A stretch of 64,000 nucleotides of DNA from Ferdinandcohnia sp036965045 (GTDB taxonomy: Bacteria > Bacillota > Bacilli > Bacillales > Bacillaceae_L): positions 98,095 to 162,094 of the forward strand of contig NZ_JBALOV010000013.1 of NCBI RefSeq assembly GCF_036965045.1. Reading direction: 5' to 3'. Positions 1-8,544 of the stretch are shown here, one piece after another (the stretch's first letter is position 1; every line of letters begins with the position of its first letter). The notes under the pieces were generated by a model that saw nothing but the letters and a program-made list of their open reading frames with translations, did not search any database and was not told the origin of the DNA. A program made the position numbers and the translations under genes.

Positions 1-1378
1 TTTTGGGAATGGTAACGTCTCTAATTCCATGTGCAATCCTTTTGATATTCAGTAGATGTCGAGTTGTAATGTTATCTGATGTAATGTTTCCACCATAGGA
101 CCCACAGCCTAATGTAAACGATGGGGTGATACCTGTCGTTGCTCCTGCTGCACCAATAGAAGCCAAGGTATTTACCAAGATTCGAGAAACAGGCATTTCA
201 TCCCCAAACATTTGAATAACAGCTTCATCCTTGGTATGAAGGGAAAGACTATGACCCCTTCCACCAATATTTAATAATGAATGACAAATCTCTTTTGCTT
301 CTTCTACGTCGTTTACTGTATAAAAAGCAAAAATCGGGGATAGTTTTTCAATCGAGAATGGAACATTCTTACCGACATGGGTTTCCTCTGCAATGAGCAC
401 CCTTGTGCCTTTAGGTACATTAACCCCGGCCATCTCAGCAATAAGTTCAGCCGAACGGCCAACAATTGCTGGATTTAATTTCCCTTTTATTGGAGATATA
501 ATATTTTCTACTTTTTCCTTTTCCCACTCATCTAGGAAATAACAATCGTTATTTTTTAACTCTCTAATTGTGATTTCTTTTACGTTTTTATGAACTACCA
601 TGGCTTGTTCAGTAGCACAAATGGTACCATTATCAAATGATTTACTATCGACAATCATTCTAACAGTATCCTTGATAGGGGCAGATTTATCTATATAGAC
701 TGGCACATTACCGGGTCCTACACCGTATGCGGGCTTTCCAGAACTATAAGCGGCCCGAACGAGTCCCCCTCCACCTGTTGCTAGAATTAAATGAACATCC
801 TTATGTTTCATTAATTCTGTAGTAGCAGGCATGGTAGGATGAGTAATCCATCCAATTAATCCAGAAGGTGCCCCAGCTTTTAAAGCAGCTTCATTACATA
901 TTTCCAACGCTTTCACTGTACAAGATACTGCCGAAGGATGTGGACTCACAACAATCCCATTTCGAGCTTTTAGGGAAATGAGAGTTTTAAATATTGCGGT
1001 TGAAGTTGGATTTGTGGTCGGTATGATACATCCAACCACACCAAACGGAAAAGCAATTTCGGTTACCTTTTTTACAGAATCAGTATGAATAACGCCAACC
1101 GTTTTCTCATTTTTAATTGATTCATAAACTCCTAATGAACCAAGTTCATTTTTTATTTTTTTGTGTTCTACAATTCCCATTTGCGTTTCTTCAACTGCTA
1201 ATCGAGCTAAATATTCAGAAGCTTCAAATGCTGCTTCGGCTATGCTTTTAATAATATGATCTACTTTTTCCTGTGAATATCTCTCAAACTCTTTTTGTGC
1301 CTTATTGGCATGTTTTACGGCCTCACGCATTTCTTTAATGGATAACAGGTCATAATCTAAATCAACGATAGAAATCAC
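1..1378 (-). CDS. CoA-acylating aldehyde dehydrogenase (EutE/PduP/AdhE-N family), 3' end cut by window
   Basis: It should convert an aldehyde (propionaldehyde or acetaldehyde) plus NAD+ and CoA into acyl-CoA. The reverse-strand frame is open from about 1378 to the window edge, 459 codons, so only the last residues are missing. It shows the AdhE/EutE signature PTTNPTSTA, the cysteine motif FDNGTICATEQ with catalytic Cys at about residue 254, and a glycine loop ATGGGGLV. The start is uncertain: GTG at 1378 sits directly on an AAAGGGG sequence and no good ATG exists, while TTG at 1394-1396 lacks a ribosome site. The protein begins directly with the conserved family start and has no N-terminal targeting extension. 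It is the last visible gene of the operon beginning at 5754. Family is certain; substrate is inferred from neighbours. Confidence 0.88.
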   Translation of the reverse strand, partial: MISIVDLDYDLLSIKEMREAVKHANKAQKEFERYSQEKVDHIIKSIAEAAFEASEYLARLAVEETQMGIVEHKKIKNELGSLGVYESIKNEKTVGVIHTDSVKKVTEIAFPFGVVGCIIPTTNPTSTAIFKTLISLKARNGIVVSPHPSAVSCTVKALEICNEAALKAGAPSGLIGWITHPTMPATTELMKHKDVHLILATGGGGLVRAAYSSGKPAYGVGPGNVPVYIDKSAPIKDTVRMIVDSKSFDNGTICATEQAMVVHKNVKEITIRELKNNDCYFLDEWEKEKVENIISPIKGKLNPAIVGRSAELIAEMAGVNVPKGTRVLIAEETHVGKNVPFSIEKLSPIFAFYTVNDVEEAKEICHSLLNIGGRGHSLSLHTKDEAVIQMFGDEMPVSRILVNTLASIGAAGATTGITPSFTLGCGSYGGNITSDNITTRHLLNIKRIAHGIRDVTIPK

Positions 1379-1396
1379 CCCTTTCTCTATTAACAA

Positions 1397-1747
1397 TTAA
1401 TGATGGGGGAAGAATTTTACTTTATCCTGTGCTGCTTCATGAATATTACCTTTACTAGTGTTTAGTATTTTTGATGAAATACTTTTCCATGTTTGTAATT
1501 CTGCTTCATTCAGAGGATTTAAATATGAATTTCCCTTTTTCTTTGGATCTCCTATCACCCTTGAGATTGCTTCCCACTCCTCTATCTCTGCTTTACTCAG
1601 TGGATGATATCTTGAACTATTATCAACTGATGAAAATTGATTGTTTGTTTTATTTGTAGAATCCTCTTTGATTGCATGCGCATTACTGTACTCCTCTAAA
1701 TTAGCTATTACGAGTCGAGTAATTTTTTCTACGAGATTTGCATCCAT
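1397..1747 (-). CDS. 116-aa protein with encapsulation-peptide-like helix and two 29-residue-spaced repeats
   Basis: I recognise no named family. Residues 2-19 (MDANLVEKITRLVIANLEEY, a predicted amphipathic helix) look like the targeting peptides at the N-termini of microcompartment enzymes such as PduP, EutC and EutE. Residues 21-46 are a polar linker. Two copies of Y-x-P-L-x-x-A-E-[IL]-x-x-W-x-x-I-S follow, with prolines at 49 and 78. AGGAGC precedes ATG at 1747. The stop lies 18 bases before the GTG of the aldehyde dehydrogenase, so the two are probably cotranslated. The layout suggests a linker or cargo adaptor for the dehydrogenase or a shell; that is inference. It could instead be a detached N-terminal extension of the dehydrogenase. 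Confidence 0.75.
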   Translation of the reverse strand: MDANLVEKITRLVIANLEEYSNAHAIKEDSTNKTNNQFSSVDNSSRYHPLSKAEIEEWEAISRVIGDPKKKGNSYLNPLNEAELQTWKSISSKILNTSKGNIHEAAQDKVKFFPHH

Positions 1748-1802
1748 ATTTTTCAGCTCCTATGTGGGGAATCCTTGTTATGAAAAGGCTTACAAAAATC
1801 AC

Positions 1803-2822
1803 CTATATTTTTGTATATAATAAATACGTCTTAGCTATTTCATCTGTTTCAACTGAAAAATTACTTCCTAGTTCTCGAGTGGTTTCGTTATCCCGACTAC
1901 CAACCCACGCAATTAATTGTAATCTTCGCATCATGATAAACGTTGGAATTTCATTCACATCCTCCATTGTTAGCTGACGAACCTTACGATAACCTGTAAT
2001 CCAAGCATCAATTAACGCAGGAACATATGGCTTGTGTTCAATGAAACTTAATGAGGTCGCAAAATCATAGAGATACCAACCAAATCCACAATCATCAAAA
2101 TCAATTACTTTGATTTTGCCCTTCTCAACAAGTAAATTTGCAAGTCGAAGATCAGAATGGATTAAACCATATCGTTCTGGATCTTTTCCATATGCCTCAA
2201 GCCTTTTTTTAATTTTTTCAGAAACCTTTTGAAACAATTCTTTCCTTTCTGGTGTAATTCCGAGTCCATCTTCCCAGCGTCCCCATTTGGGAGATGGACC
2301 AAGAATGGAGTCATAATCCCAAGTCAGTCTTGTAATGTGGGCTAATTTTTTCCTATTCCTTATTGAATGTTCATGAAGTTGAGCTGTAACTTCACCTAGA
2401 CTTTCAAACTCTTTAATGAGCTTATCTTCATTCTCCTCATCTGGAGCAGTTCCTTCTAAAAACGAAAATAACGTACAATAATAGGTTTCCCCTTGATAGA
2501 CAACCTCTTGAACATATTCACGGTTACCTCCAGCTATTGGAATTGACACATTGATTGATGAATCTTGATCAATGGAGGTCAACCAATCAAGTTCACTTTG
2601 AACTTCTGTTTTCGAATGATATCCTGGGCGACCTACGCGTAAAACATATTTTTCACCATTCGATTTGTTTGTAACTAGATACGTTGCATTCTCTGAGTAG
2701 TTTAAGAGTTTACTAGTAGAATCAGTTAAAAAGGGGTACTCATTGACAGCTAGATTTGCTATATTGGAAAACTTATTTAACGAATTTTGTAAAGGGTCTG
2801 AAGCAGATTGGCTCATAAACAT
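1803..2822 (-). CDS. APH-fold small-molecule kinase, candidate amino alcohol (1-amino-2-propanol or ethanolamine) kinase
   Basis: This 339-aa phosphotransferase has the aminoglycoside phosphotransferase/choline kinase fold. The catalytic loop IHSDLRLANLL has H222, D224 and N229, and the metal-binding DFDD starts at 241. Members of this family phosphorylate antibiotics, choline, homoserine or amino alcohols. It lies 20 bases after the class III aminotransferase-like gene and before the acylating aldehyde dehydrogenase. In that setting the best reading is ATP-dependent phosphorylation of an amino alcohol to give the substrate of the phospho-lyase. ATG at 2816 is an equally good start, better spaced from GGAAGGGAG. 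An aminoglycoside resistance role is unlikely given the operon. Confidence 0.82.
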   Translation of the reverse strand: MFMSQSASDPLQNSLNKFSNIANLAVNEYPFLTDSTSKLLNYSENATYLVTNKSNGEKYVLRVGRPGYHSKTEVQSELDWLTSIDQDSSINVSIPIAGGNREYVQEVVYQGETYYCTLFSFLEGTAPDEENEDKLIKEFESLGEVTAQLHEHSIRNRKKLAHITRLTWDYDSILGPSPKWGRWEDGLGITPERKELFQKVSEKIKKRLEAYGKDPERYGLIHSDLRLANLLVEKGKIKVIDFDDCGFGWYLYDFATSLSFIEHKPYVPALIDAWITGYRKVRQLTMEDVNEIPTFIMMRRLQLIAWVGSRDNETTRELGSNFSVETDEIAKTYLLYTKI

Positions 2823-2842
2823 GGCTCCCTTCCATCCATGAA

Positions 2843-4105
2843 TTAGACAAAACTAAAAGCTTTTTGCGCAGCTTGTTTAATACTTAACTCACAACGAGAT
2901 AGTAAATCATCGCAATACTCTTTATCACATAACAATCCTGGTTTGAACTGTAGAACTTTATTATCCAGCATCGAATAGATGGCCCAAACTCCATTCTTGT
3001 ATAAGGACTGCATAACATAGACAGCCCCTTTTGGATGGCTAAATTCTAACCCCATTACTACACCAGATTGTCGAATACCGACAAAAAACTCAGGATATTG
3101 ATTTTTGATTGTTTCAAGACCCGTGCGTAAGTAGCGAGAAACAAATTCTACATTTTGTTTTACTTCTTTTCGTTGGGTAATCTCTAAGACTTTCATGGCA
3201 ACAATACAACCTAACTCCGATCCACCAAACGTTGAGATATGAGCAAAACCATCCTCATTCATCCAGTTTCCTGCCTTTTTGTTCACAACTGTTGCAGCAA
3301 TCGGATAAATTCCACCACCAAATCCTTTTGAAGTCACCAATATATCAGGTTTCACTCCATAATGTTCTATTCCCCATAATTTTCCTGTCCGCAATAAACC
3401 AGTTTGTACTTCATCCGCAATATACATCGTGCCATACCGTTCACATAATCTTTTTACCGATTCTAGATACCCCTTTTCTGGTAATGGAAAGCCATATGTG
3501 GCAGGAATGGTTTCGATAATGACACACGCAACATCCTCCTGAAGAAGAGCCTGTTCCATCGCATCTATATCGTTAAAAGGGACATGAACAAACTCTGATG
3601 GATCTCCCTCACTTAAAAATGGCCGAGAATATCTCTCATTTCCTAACGATACTGCCAATCCTGTATGGCCATGGTACCCATACAAAATCGATACGATTTT
3701 TTTTCGTTTTGTGGCATAACGCGCACATTTGAGAGCTACATCAATCGCCTCGCTTCCCCCTGCTGAGAAGATTGAATAATGTAAAGTATCTGGAGTGCAT
3801 TTATATAATTCTTCCGCAAGCTGTGCACGAGTGATGGATGGAAAATGATGATTGCCAATATCAAATTCATTTAAAGCCTCTTTAAGAGTAGCGATTAACT
3901 CCGGATTACGATGGCCTAGATTATAAGTTCCTCCATTTAAATGAACATCCATTAACCTTTTACCATCCAAATCGTAGAAATAATAACCCTCTCTTTCTCC
4001 CATTACTAGGTCAATACCATCTTCTTGCCATTGTTTTGTTTTCCCTGGATTCCACCAATTAATTGATTGGGAAAGAACAGATTCCTTCTTACTATGTTTC
4101 AGCAT
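2843..4105 (-). CDS. PLP-dependent class III aminotransferase-family enzyme, probable amino alcohol phosphate phospho-lyase
   Basis: This 420-aa class III (AGAT/ETNPPL-like) PLP enzyme has SAGGSEA near 114-120, the cofactor-contacting DEVQTG with D231, and the Schiff-base lysine in VTSKGFGGG at K260. The family includes transaminases and phospho-lyases that remove phosphate and ammonia from phosphoethanolamine-type substrates to release an aldehyde. A kinase gene follows directly, and an acylating aldehyde dehydrogenase lies further downstream. Phospho-lyase activity would link them: phosphorylated amino alcohol to aldehyde plus ammonia plus phosphate. GAGGAG precedes ATG at 4105. An ordinary omega-transaminase remains possible because sequence alone does not separate the two. 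Confidence 0.85.
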   Translation of the reverse strand: MLKHSKKESVLSQSINWWNPGKTKQWQEDGIDLVMGEREGYYFYDLDGKRLMDVHLNGGTYNLGHRNPELIATLKEALNEFDIGNHHFPSITRAQLAEELYKCTPDTLHYSIFSAGGSEAIDVALKCARYATKRKKIVSILYGYHGHTGLAVSLGNERYSRPFLSEGDPSEFVHVPFNDIDAMEQALLQEDVACVIIETIPATYGFPLPEKGYLESVKRLCERYGTMYIADEVQTGLLRTGKLWGIEHYGVKPDILVTSKGFGGGIYPIAATVVNKKAGNWMNEDGFAHISTFGGSELGCIVAMKVLEITQRKEVKQNVEFVSRYLRTGLETIKNQYPEFFVGIRQSGVVMGLEFSHPKGAVYVMQSLYKNGVWAIYSMLDNKVLQFKPGLLCDKEYCDDLLSRCELSIKQAAQKAFSFV

Positions 4106-4175
4106 CTTCTTCTCCTCACTTATTAAAACTGAATTTAGACCGTTGAATCAGAAAATAGATGAAATATGTTTAAGT

Positions 4176-4952
4176 TTAATGTTCAGTCGCAATTACAAGT
4201 TCAATATGTTTTTCAGATAATAATTTTCGCCACTCTTGTGGACATTTTTGGTCGGTAATCACCATTGAAGCATGCTCTAATGAACACATATGGGCAAATG
4301 TGGTATTCCCAAATTTCGAATAATCAGCTAGTATTATTACATCTTCCGCTCTTTCAATCATTTTCCTTGAAATACCTGAACCGCTAATATCATAGTCGGT
4401 GATGCCGCTATTTATTGATATTCCACCTGCCGATATAAATGCCTTATTCGCCTTTAACATATCAAGCATGACATTGGTGAGTGGGCCACTTGTATACTTT
4501 TGATTTTTTTCAAATTCACCGCCTGTAAAAATTACTTGTCCTTTGAATACTTCCATCGCTAACAGCATGACAGGGATGGAATGGGTAATGATGGTGACAT
4601 CCGCTTTATCATCTAAATATCGAACTATATCCAAGGGAGTCGTTCCATTTCCAATCATGATAATGTCGCCATCTTCTACTAAACTTGCAGCAGCTTTACA
4701 AATTACCTTTTTTTCTAATCGATTTATCGTGGTTTTTTCATCAAATGGAAGCTCCCAACTATTGCTTTTTGTTTTTACAGCTCCACCATATACTTTTTTT
4801 AGGATACCTTCTTTTTCTAACCGATCCAAATCACGTCGTATGGTTTCATCGGACACTAGTAATTGAGAGGCTAATTCTCGGACTTGTACCTTCTCTTCCC
4901 TATCTAGTGCTTCTAGTATCGTTATTTTTCTTTCCTCAAAGGATAAAGACAT
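4176..4952 (-). CDS. DeoR/GlpR-family transcriptional regulator
   Basis: This 258-aa regulator has an N-terminal winged helix with the DeoR motif LASQLLVSDETIRRDLDRLE at about residues 30-50, then YGGAV, then a DeoRC sugar-phosphate-isomerase-like sensor domain (MIGNGTTPLDIV, FTGGEF, ISAGGI). Such regulators usually respond to a phosphorylated metabolite. This suits an operon whose intermediate is a phosphorylated amino alcohol; that is inference. ATG at 4952 is preferred over GTG at 4964 because it is spaced eight bases from TAGGTGA. The gene lies inside the operon between the SDR and the phospho-lyase gene, so it is probably autoregulated. Confidence 0.88.
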   Translation of the reverse strand: MSLSFEERKITILEALDREEKVQVRELASQLLVSDETIRRDLDRLEKEGILKKVYGGAVKTKSNSWELPFDEKTTINRLEKKVICKAAASLVEDGDIIMIGNGTTPLDIVRYLDDKADVTIITHSIPVMLLAMEVFKGQVIFTGGEFEKNQKYTSGPLTNVMLDMLKANKAFISAGGISINSGITDYDISGSGISRKMIERAEDVIILADYSKFGNTTFAHMCSLEHASMVITDQKCPQEWRKLLSEKHIELVIATEH

Positions 4953-4992
4953 CTTATGGATCACCTACTATAAAAAGGAATTGAAATACGCA

Positions 4993-5754
4993 TTAATTTT
5001 CAGGTAGGATTTGTCCACCATCCACGATTATGGTCTGCCCTGTAATAAATCCTGCTTCTTTTGATGCTAGAAATAATGCAGCAAACCCGATATCTTCAAC
5101 TGTTCCTAGCTTTTTCATCGGGATCTTCGCAGCCATTTCCTTTAGATAATGTTCACCCATACCTTCTAATCCTTCTGTAATGATATTTCCAGGCATGACA
5201 GAATTGACGGTAATATTTGCGCTTGCTAGTTCTAAAGCAGCCGTTCTCATGAAACCGAGCTGTGCTGCCTTACTTGCAGCATAATGGGACCATCCAGGAT
5301 ATCCTGTTACAGGACCTGTTATGGAGGATGTAATCACAATTCGACCATACTCCGCATTTTTCAAGTATGGCAAACAGGCTTGAACGGAGTGAAATGTTCC
5401 CTTTGTATTTGTATTCAAGACAGTGTCCCAATCATCATTGGTCATATCTTCGAGTGAGGCTGACGGAAAAATACCGGCATTAGCACATAAAATATCAATC
5501 CCACCAAAATGCTCGGATACCTCTTTTGCTACATTCTGCATGGATGTCCGGTCCGTAACATCCCCTTGAAACGCGAGCACCTTCCCAATACCTGCTTCAT
5601 TCAGTTCTTCTGCACAATTTTTAGCATCTGATAGATTACGGGCAACGACGGCAACATTAGCGCCATTATTTGCAAATACACGGGCAATCCCTTTTCCAAT
5701 TCCCTTACTTCCTCCAGTAACAATGACTGTTTTACCTTGTACGGAATGACTCAT
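4993..5754 (-). CDS. short-chain dehydrogenase/reductase (SDR), candidate aminoacetone / amino alcohol oxidoreductase
   Basis: This is a 253-aa classical SDR. The Rossmann motif TGGSKGIGKG lies near the N-terminus, NAG near residue 85, and the active site has SS followed by YAASK. GGAG eight bases upstream fixes the start at ATG 5754; the frame is open 15 codons further upstream. It is the first gene of the operon. In the aminoacetone-utilisation microcompartment locus an SDR interconverts aminoacetone and 1-amino-2-propanol, feeding the kinase. The substrate here is inferred only from neighbours, because SDR sequence is a poor guide to substrate. A 3-oxoacyl reductase-like role cannot be excluded. 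Confidence 0.85.
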   Translation of the reverse strand: MSHSVQGKTVIVTGGSKGIGKGIARVFANNGANVAVVARNLSDAKNCAEELNEAGIGKVLAFQGDVTDRTSMQNVAKEVSEHFGGIDILCANAGIFPSASLEDMTNDDWDTVLNTNTKGTFHSVQACLPYLKNAEYGRIVITSSITGPVTGYPGWSHYAASKAAQLGFMRTAALELASANITVNSVMPGNIITEGLEGMGEHYLKEMAAKIPMKKLGTVEDIGFAALFLASKEAGFITGQTIIVDGGQILPEN

Positions 5755-5817
5755 TTCAACATCTCCTTTTTTAAAGGTTAAAGTTTCTTGAAAAACCACA
5801 AAATTCTACAGGAAATT

Positions 5818-5839
5818 AAATTATTTCATATGATAATTT
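5818..5839. promoter_or_regulatory. AT-rich palindrome upstream of the SDR operon, candidate operator
   Basis: The arms AAATTAT and ATAATTT flank a central TTCATATG, 64 bases before the SDR start. A site for the operon's DeoR regulator would be expected here, but AT-rich palindromes also occur by chance in this genome. Confidence 0.3.
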
Positions 5840-5911
5840 TGTTTATTTCTGTGGAGTTTATTGATAATAATGTGTATGTCTATACTTTATTTAATATTCG
5901 GACAATTTATA

Positions 5912-5961
5912 TTAAAAATAAAAAAACGGTTTGTCTGTATCAAAGTGATACAAATAACCGT
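5912..5961 (-). terminator. rho-independent terminator after the erythromycin esterase-family gene
   Basis: On the minus strand an inverted repeat with arms AACCGT/ACGGTT and TGTATCA/TGATACA (5926-5961) is followed by a T-rich tract. It separates the esterase operon from the SDR operon downstream. Confidence 0.75.
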
Positions 5962-6074
5962 CGTCTTGTTTTGAAATACCAGAGAGTACACTGCTACATT
6001 TACAAGCAACCGATAAAGTGACTTCTTTCAAGCCTATTCATTATGAATAAGTCTAGGATTTCTGTTGAGTAAAG

Positions 6075-7343
6075 TTAAATCAACACACCCGTTATCTCAA
6101 GTGGAGATAATGCTTTTGTGTGATTTACAAATATAAACGCATCGTAACGCTCAGAAATAACTGACTGAACATAGTTTCCATAATGCTCATACTGTGGATT
6201 ATAAACAACTCCAATCGCGCGATGACCGATTGGGTTAGTAAATATATTTTTATTTGTCTCTGTAAAAACTAGGAGTTTATCGTAAGGTCCCGTTTTGTAT
6301 AGTAGGTCCTCCCAACTTCCTGTAACTGCAGGTGGGACATTCATTTTTTCAAAGTTGACACCCCACTCTTTAGCTGCAATAACTGTACCATGATGTGTAC
6401 CAAAACCAACAATAAATACGTTTTTAGTACCTAGCTGTTCCCTTAAAAGTTGACCTACATTTACTAGTCCTTCATTTGCCATGTCCGTAGCCCGCGCATC
6501 CCCAACATGTGTATTGTGTTCCCAGATGATCCCTTTAGATTGAAAGTTATAAAAGGCATTAATTTTATGCAGGACCTCAACCATGTGACGGTCTCTAATA
6601 TTCCATGATTCATTATCGTTGGTAATCATGGTTGTATAATAGTTTTCAGCGTTTGCAGTAATGAGCGCGTTTACCTCTAGGTTCAAACTACTTTCGTCTG
6701 AATCCTGATAAGTATGTTTGTTTGCACTTATTTCCGTTAGAAGTTTCGTTACTTCTTCGTAACAACCTTCGGAATAAAAAGCAGACGACAAAGCATACTT
6801 CTCTGCTTCACGGTTAAATGGTTCAAAACAGGCAAACGCCTTTCTCGCGACCTCTAAATCAGGGGAGTTTCTTTCTTCTAGATATACTAGAATTTCATCC
6901 ATTGATTCCCATAGACTATAAATATCTATTCCGTAAAAACCCACTTTCTTTCCACTCGGTTTTCCTTGGTTATATTCTTTTAGCCATTCGATTAAGTCAA
7001 TGATTTCTTCATTTGCCCACATCCACGTTGGCCAACGTGTAAAGCACATGAGAACATCACGAGCATTCTTATATTTGTTTGAATATCCTTTAATATAACC
7101 ATTTACCTCTTGGCATGCTGGCCAATCACCTTCCACAGCTATAAAGGTAAAATCTTTTTCAACGATAAATCTCTTGGTAAGATTACTGCGAATTTTATAA
7201 AACTCAGACGTTCCATGAGAGGACTCCCCCAACAAAATGTATTTCTGATTTTTCAAAGTAGTAACAAGTTGTTCAAAGTCCTCATCTTCATTTCTAATTG
7301 GAATAGCATATTTTTGTATCGCTTGTATCGTTTTATCTACCAT
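6075..7343 (-). CDS. erythromycin esterase family protein
   Basis: This 422-aa protein is in the EreA/EreB family of metal-independent hydrolases. Visible family motifs are GESSHGTSEFY, with the catalytic Glu-x2-His arrangement near residues 40-43, VEGDWP, WEHNTHVGD and GFGTHHGT. Ere enzymes open the macrolactone ring of erythromycin, but many chromosomal Bacillaceae members have no proven macrolide activity. TAAGGGG precedes ATG at 7343, and the 125-aa gene stops 9 bases upstream, so the two are probably cotranscribed. There is no signal peptide, so it is cytoplasmic. Family is confident; resistance function is untested. Confidence 0.88.
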   Translation of the reverse strand: MVDKTIQAIQKYAIPIRNEDEDFEQLVTTLKNQKYILLGESSHGTSEFYKIRSNLTKRFIVEKDFTFIAVEGDWPACQEVNGYIKGYSNKYKNARDVLMCFTRWPTWMWANEEIIDLIEWLKEYNQGKPSGKKVGFYGIDIYSLWESMDEILVYLEERNSPDLEVARKAFACFEPFNREAEKYALSSAFYSEGCYEEVTKLLTEISANKHTYQDSDESSLNLEVNALITANAENYYTTMITNDNESWNIRDRHMVEVLHKINAFYNFQSKGIIWEHNTHVGDARATDMANEGLVNVGQLLREQLGTKNVFIVGFGTHHGTVIAAKEWGVNFEKMNVPPAVTGSWEDLLYKTGPYDKLLVFTETNKNIFTNPIGHRAIGVVYNPQYEHYGNYVQSVISERYDAFIFVNHTKALSPLEITGVLI

Positions 7344-7352
7344 AATTGCCCC

Positions 7353-7730
7353 TTAGTTTTTGTATTCTGCATTATACGAATTCTCACCCGAATGAACAGA
7401 AAGAAGAGTATCCGCATATCCAACCAATCGGTTTACAAGTTCATCAGAAATCGCATAAACAAGGTAATGAAGTGAGGAATTATGTAATGCAGGGTCATCG
7501 AATATAATAGTGGTATTGATGAAAATTTCCTTTGTATCATATAGGTTATAGTGAATAATCACCTTACCCGCCGCACCTCCAGTAACCGGATCTTTATAGC
7601 TCGGTAAAAAAACATACCATTCCTCTGCAGAAGGTGACCGGAAATTTTTTGTAAAGGTCAAACCTTGAAGTTCATTATCTATTTGTTTCCTTACTTGAGG
7701 ATCAACAGCTTCAACGATCTTTTTTTCCAT
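7353..7730 (-). CDS. hypothetical protein, 125 aa
   Basis: I recognise no family. The protein is soluble, without signal peptide or membrane segment, and mixed alpha/beta by eye. Residues 25-60 include a Trp-Tyr-Val-Phe-Leu-Pro stretch, and a hydrophobic helix lies near the C-terminus. It sits between a DUF1292-like gene (8 bases upstream) and the erythromycin esterase-family gene (9 bases downstream), so the three form a tight operon. The ribosome site is weak, so translation may depend on the upstream gene. Confidence 0.7.
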   Translation of the reverse strand: MEKKIVEAVDPQVRKQIDNELQGLTFTKNFRSPSAEEWYVFLPSYKDPVTGGAAGKVIIHYNLYDTKEIFINTTIIFDDPALHNSSLHYLVYAISDELVNRLVGYADTLLSVHSGENSYNAEYKN

Positions 7731-7738
7731 AAAGAATC

Positions 7739-8002
7739 TTACTCCGCTGGATTAGCATCAACAGCTATCTCATATGCATCTAGCACCATATCACGCTCAG
7801 TTGTATTACTTATTCTAGTCAAAAACTGACCTTCATCCGTATTCTCCACTTCCATGACAAATGTCTTATTTTCATCTTGCTCCGACCGTAACAACACATA
7901 TGTTTTGTCCTTCATATCGAATAAGGCCTCTATAGAAAATTCTTGCTCATTCCCATTTTCGTCCATAACAATGATTTGATCTCGGTAAATATCACTGTTC
8001 AT
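7739..8002 (-). CDS. DUF1292 (YrzB-like) family protein
   Basis: This 87-aa acidic protein has the DUF1292 pattern: an early beta-hairpin with 'MDENGNEQEFSI', then 'KTYVLLRSEQDEN', then an E/D-rich strand. The biochemical role of the family is unknown. ATG at 8002 is chosen because GGAGGTGGGC lies just upstream; the frame extends eight codons further without a better start. It is the first gene of the three-gene operon ending with the erythromycin esterase-family protein. Confidence 0.75.
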   Translation of the reverse strand: MNSDIYRDQIIVMDENGNEQEFSIEALFDMKDKTYVLLRSEQDENKTFVMEVENTDEGQFLTRISNTTERDMVLDAYEIAVDANPAE

Positions 8003-8257
8003 TAGCCCACCTCCTGATATTTGCATTTATATCTTTTCCTAATCGATGAATTTTACTTACAAAACTAATTTAACTAGGTTTGACTCTTTATCAGATACAA
8101 ACATTACTCCTAATTGGTTTTCATAATGGAATAAAAATAGTTTTAAACTCACATTTTAAAATTGAAGCGTTAAAGACATTGTTTTACTTATTTTTTGAGG
8201 ACCCAATGACAATAAAGACATCAGAAACTTAAACTGAGACTGAAGGAGGTAGCCTGA

Positions 8258-8407
8258 TTGAAGCACAAAAAAATAAACACAGCAAAAGGAATTAAGGCAA
8301 ACCAGGAAATTGTTGAGTTCAAACCAATTCAACAAGGTGAAAATTTTTCCTTAGAAAGACAACATATAAAAGATTATAATCGAGCATGGGAAGATGACCG
8401 ACTTTAA
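8258..8407 (+). CDS. small hypothetical protein, 49 aa, TTG start
   Basis: A 49-aa basic frame starts with TTG at 8258, seven bases after a perfect AAGGAGGT, and ends at TAA 8405-8407. It is lysine- and glutamine-rich near the N-terminus and ends NRAWEDDRL. No family is recognised. A rho-independent terminator follows 40 bases downstream. The ribosome site and terminator make a real small gene likely. Confidence 0.65.
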   Translation: MKHKKINTAKGIKANQEIVEFKPIQQGENFSLERQHIKDYNRAWEDDRL

Positions 8408-8446
8408 TAGTGCACTTTTACTAGTAATCGGTACATACAACAAAAA

Positions 8447-8480
8447 AACAACTCTTATTATGAATGAAGGGTTGTTTTTT
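8447..8480 (+). terminator. rho-independent terminator after the 49-aa gene
   Basis: The arms AACAACTCTT and AAGGGTTGTT surround a 10-base loop, followed by a T run on the plus strand. A run of A on the other side could let it work in both directions. Confidence 0.75.
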
Positions 8481-8544
8481 GATGTATGGACTTTTATCAG
8501 TTTTTCTTCGGCATTAATGTTTGGTTTTCATTTTTGTTAAATGG

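Noticed and set aside
5788..6021. 77-codon plus-strand frame upstream of the SDR operon
   Set aside because: Very AT-rich, no ribosome site, and it runs through a clear terminator hairpin.
6075..7343. Macrolide resistance gene
   Set aside because: The family is clear, but chromosomal relatives often lack activity and no mobile element surrounds it, so I call only the family.
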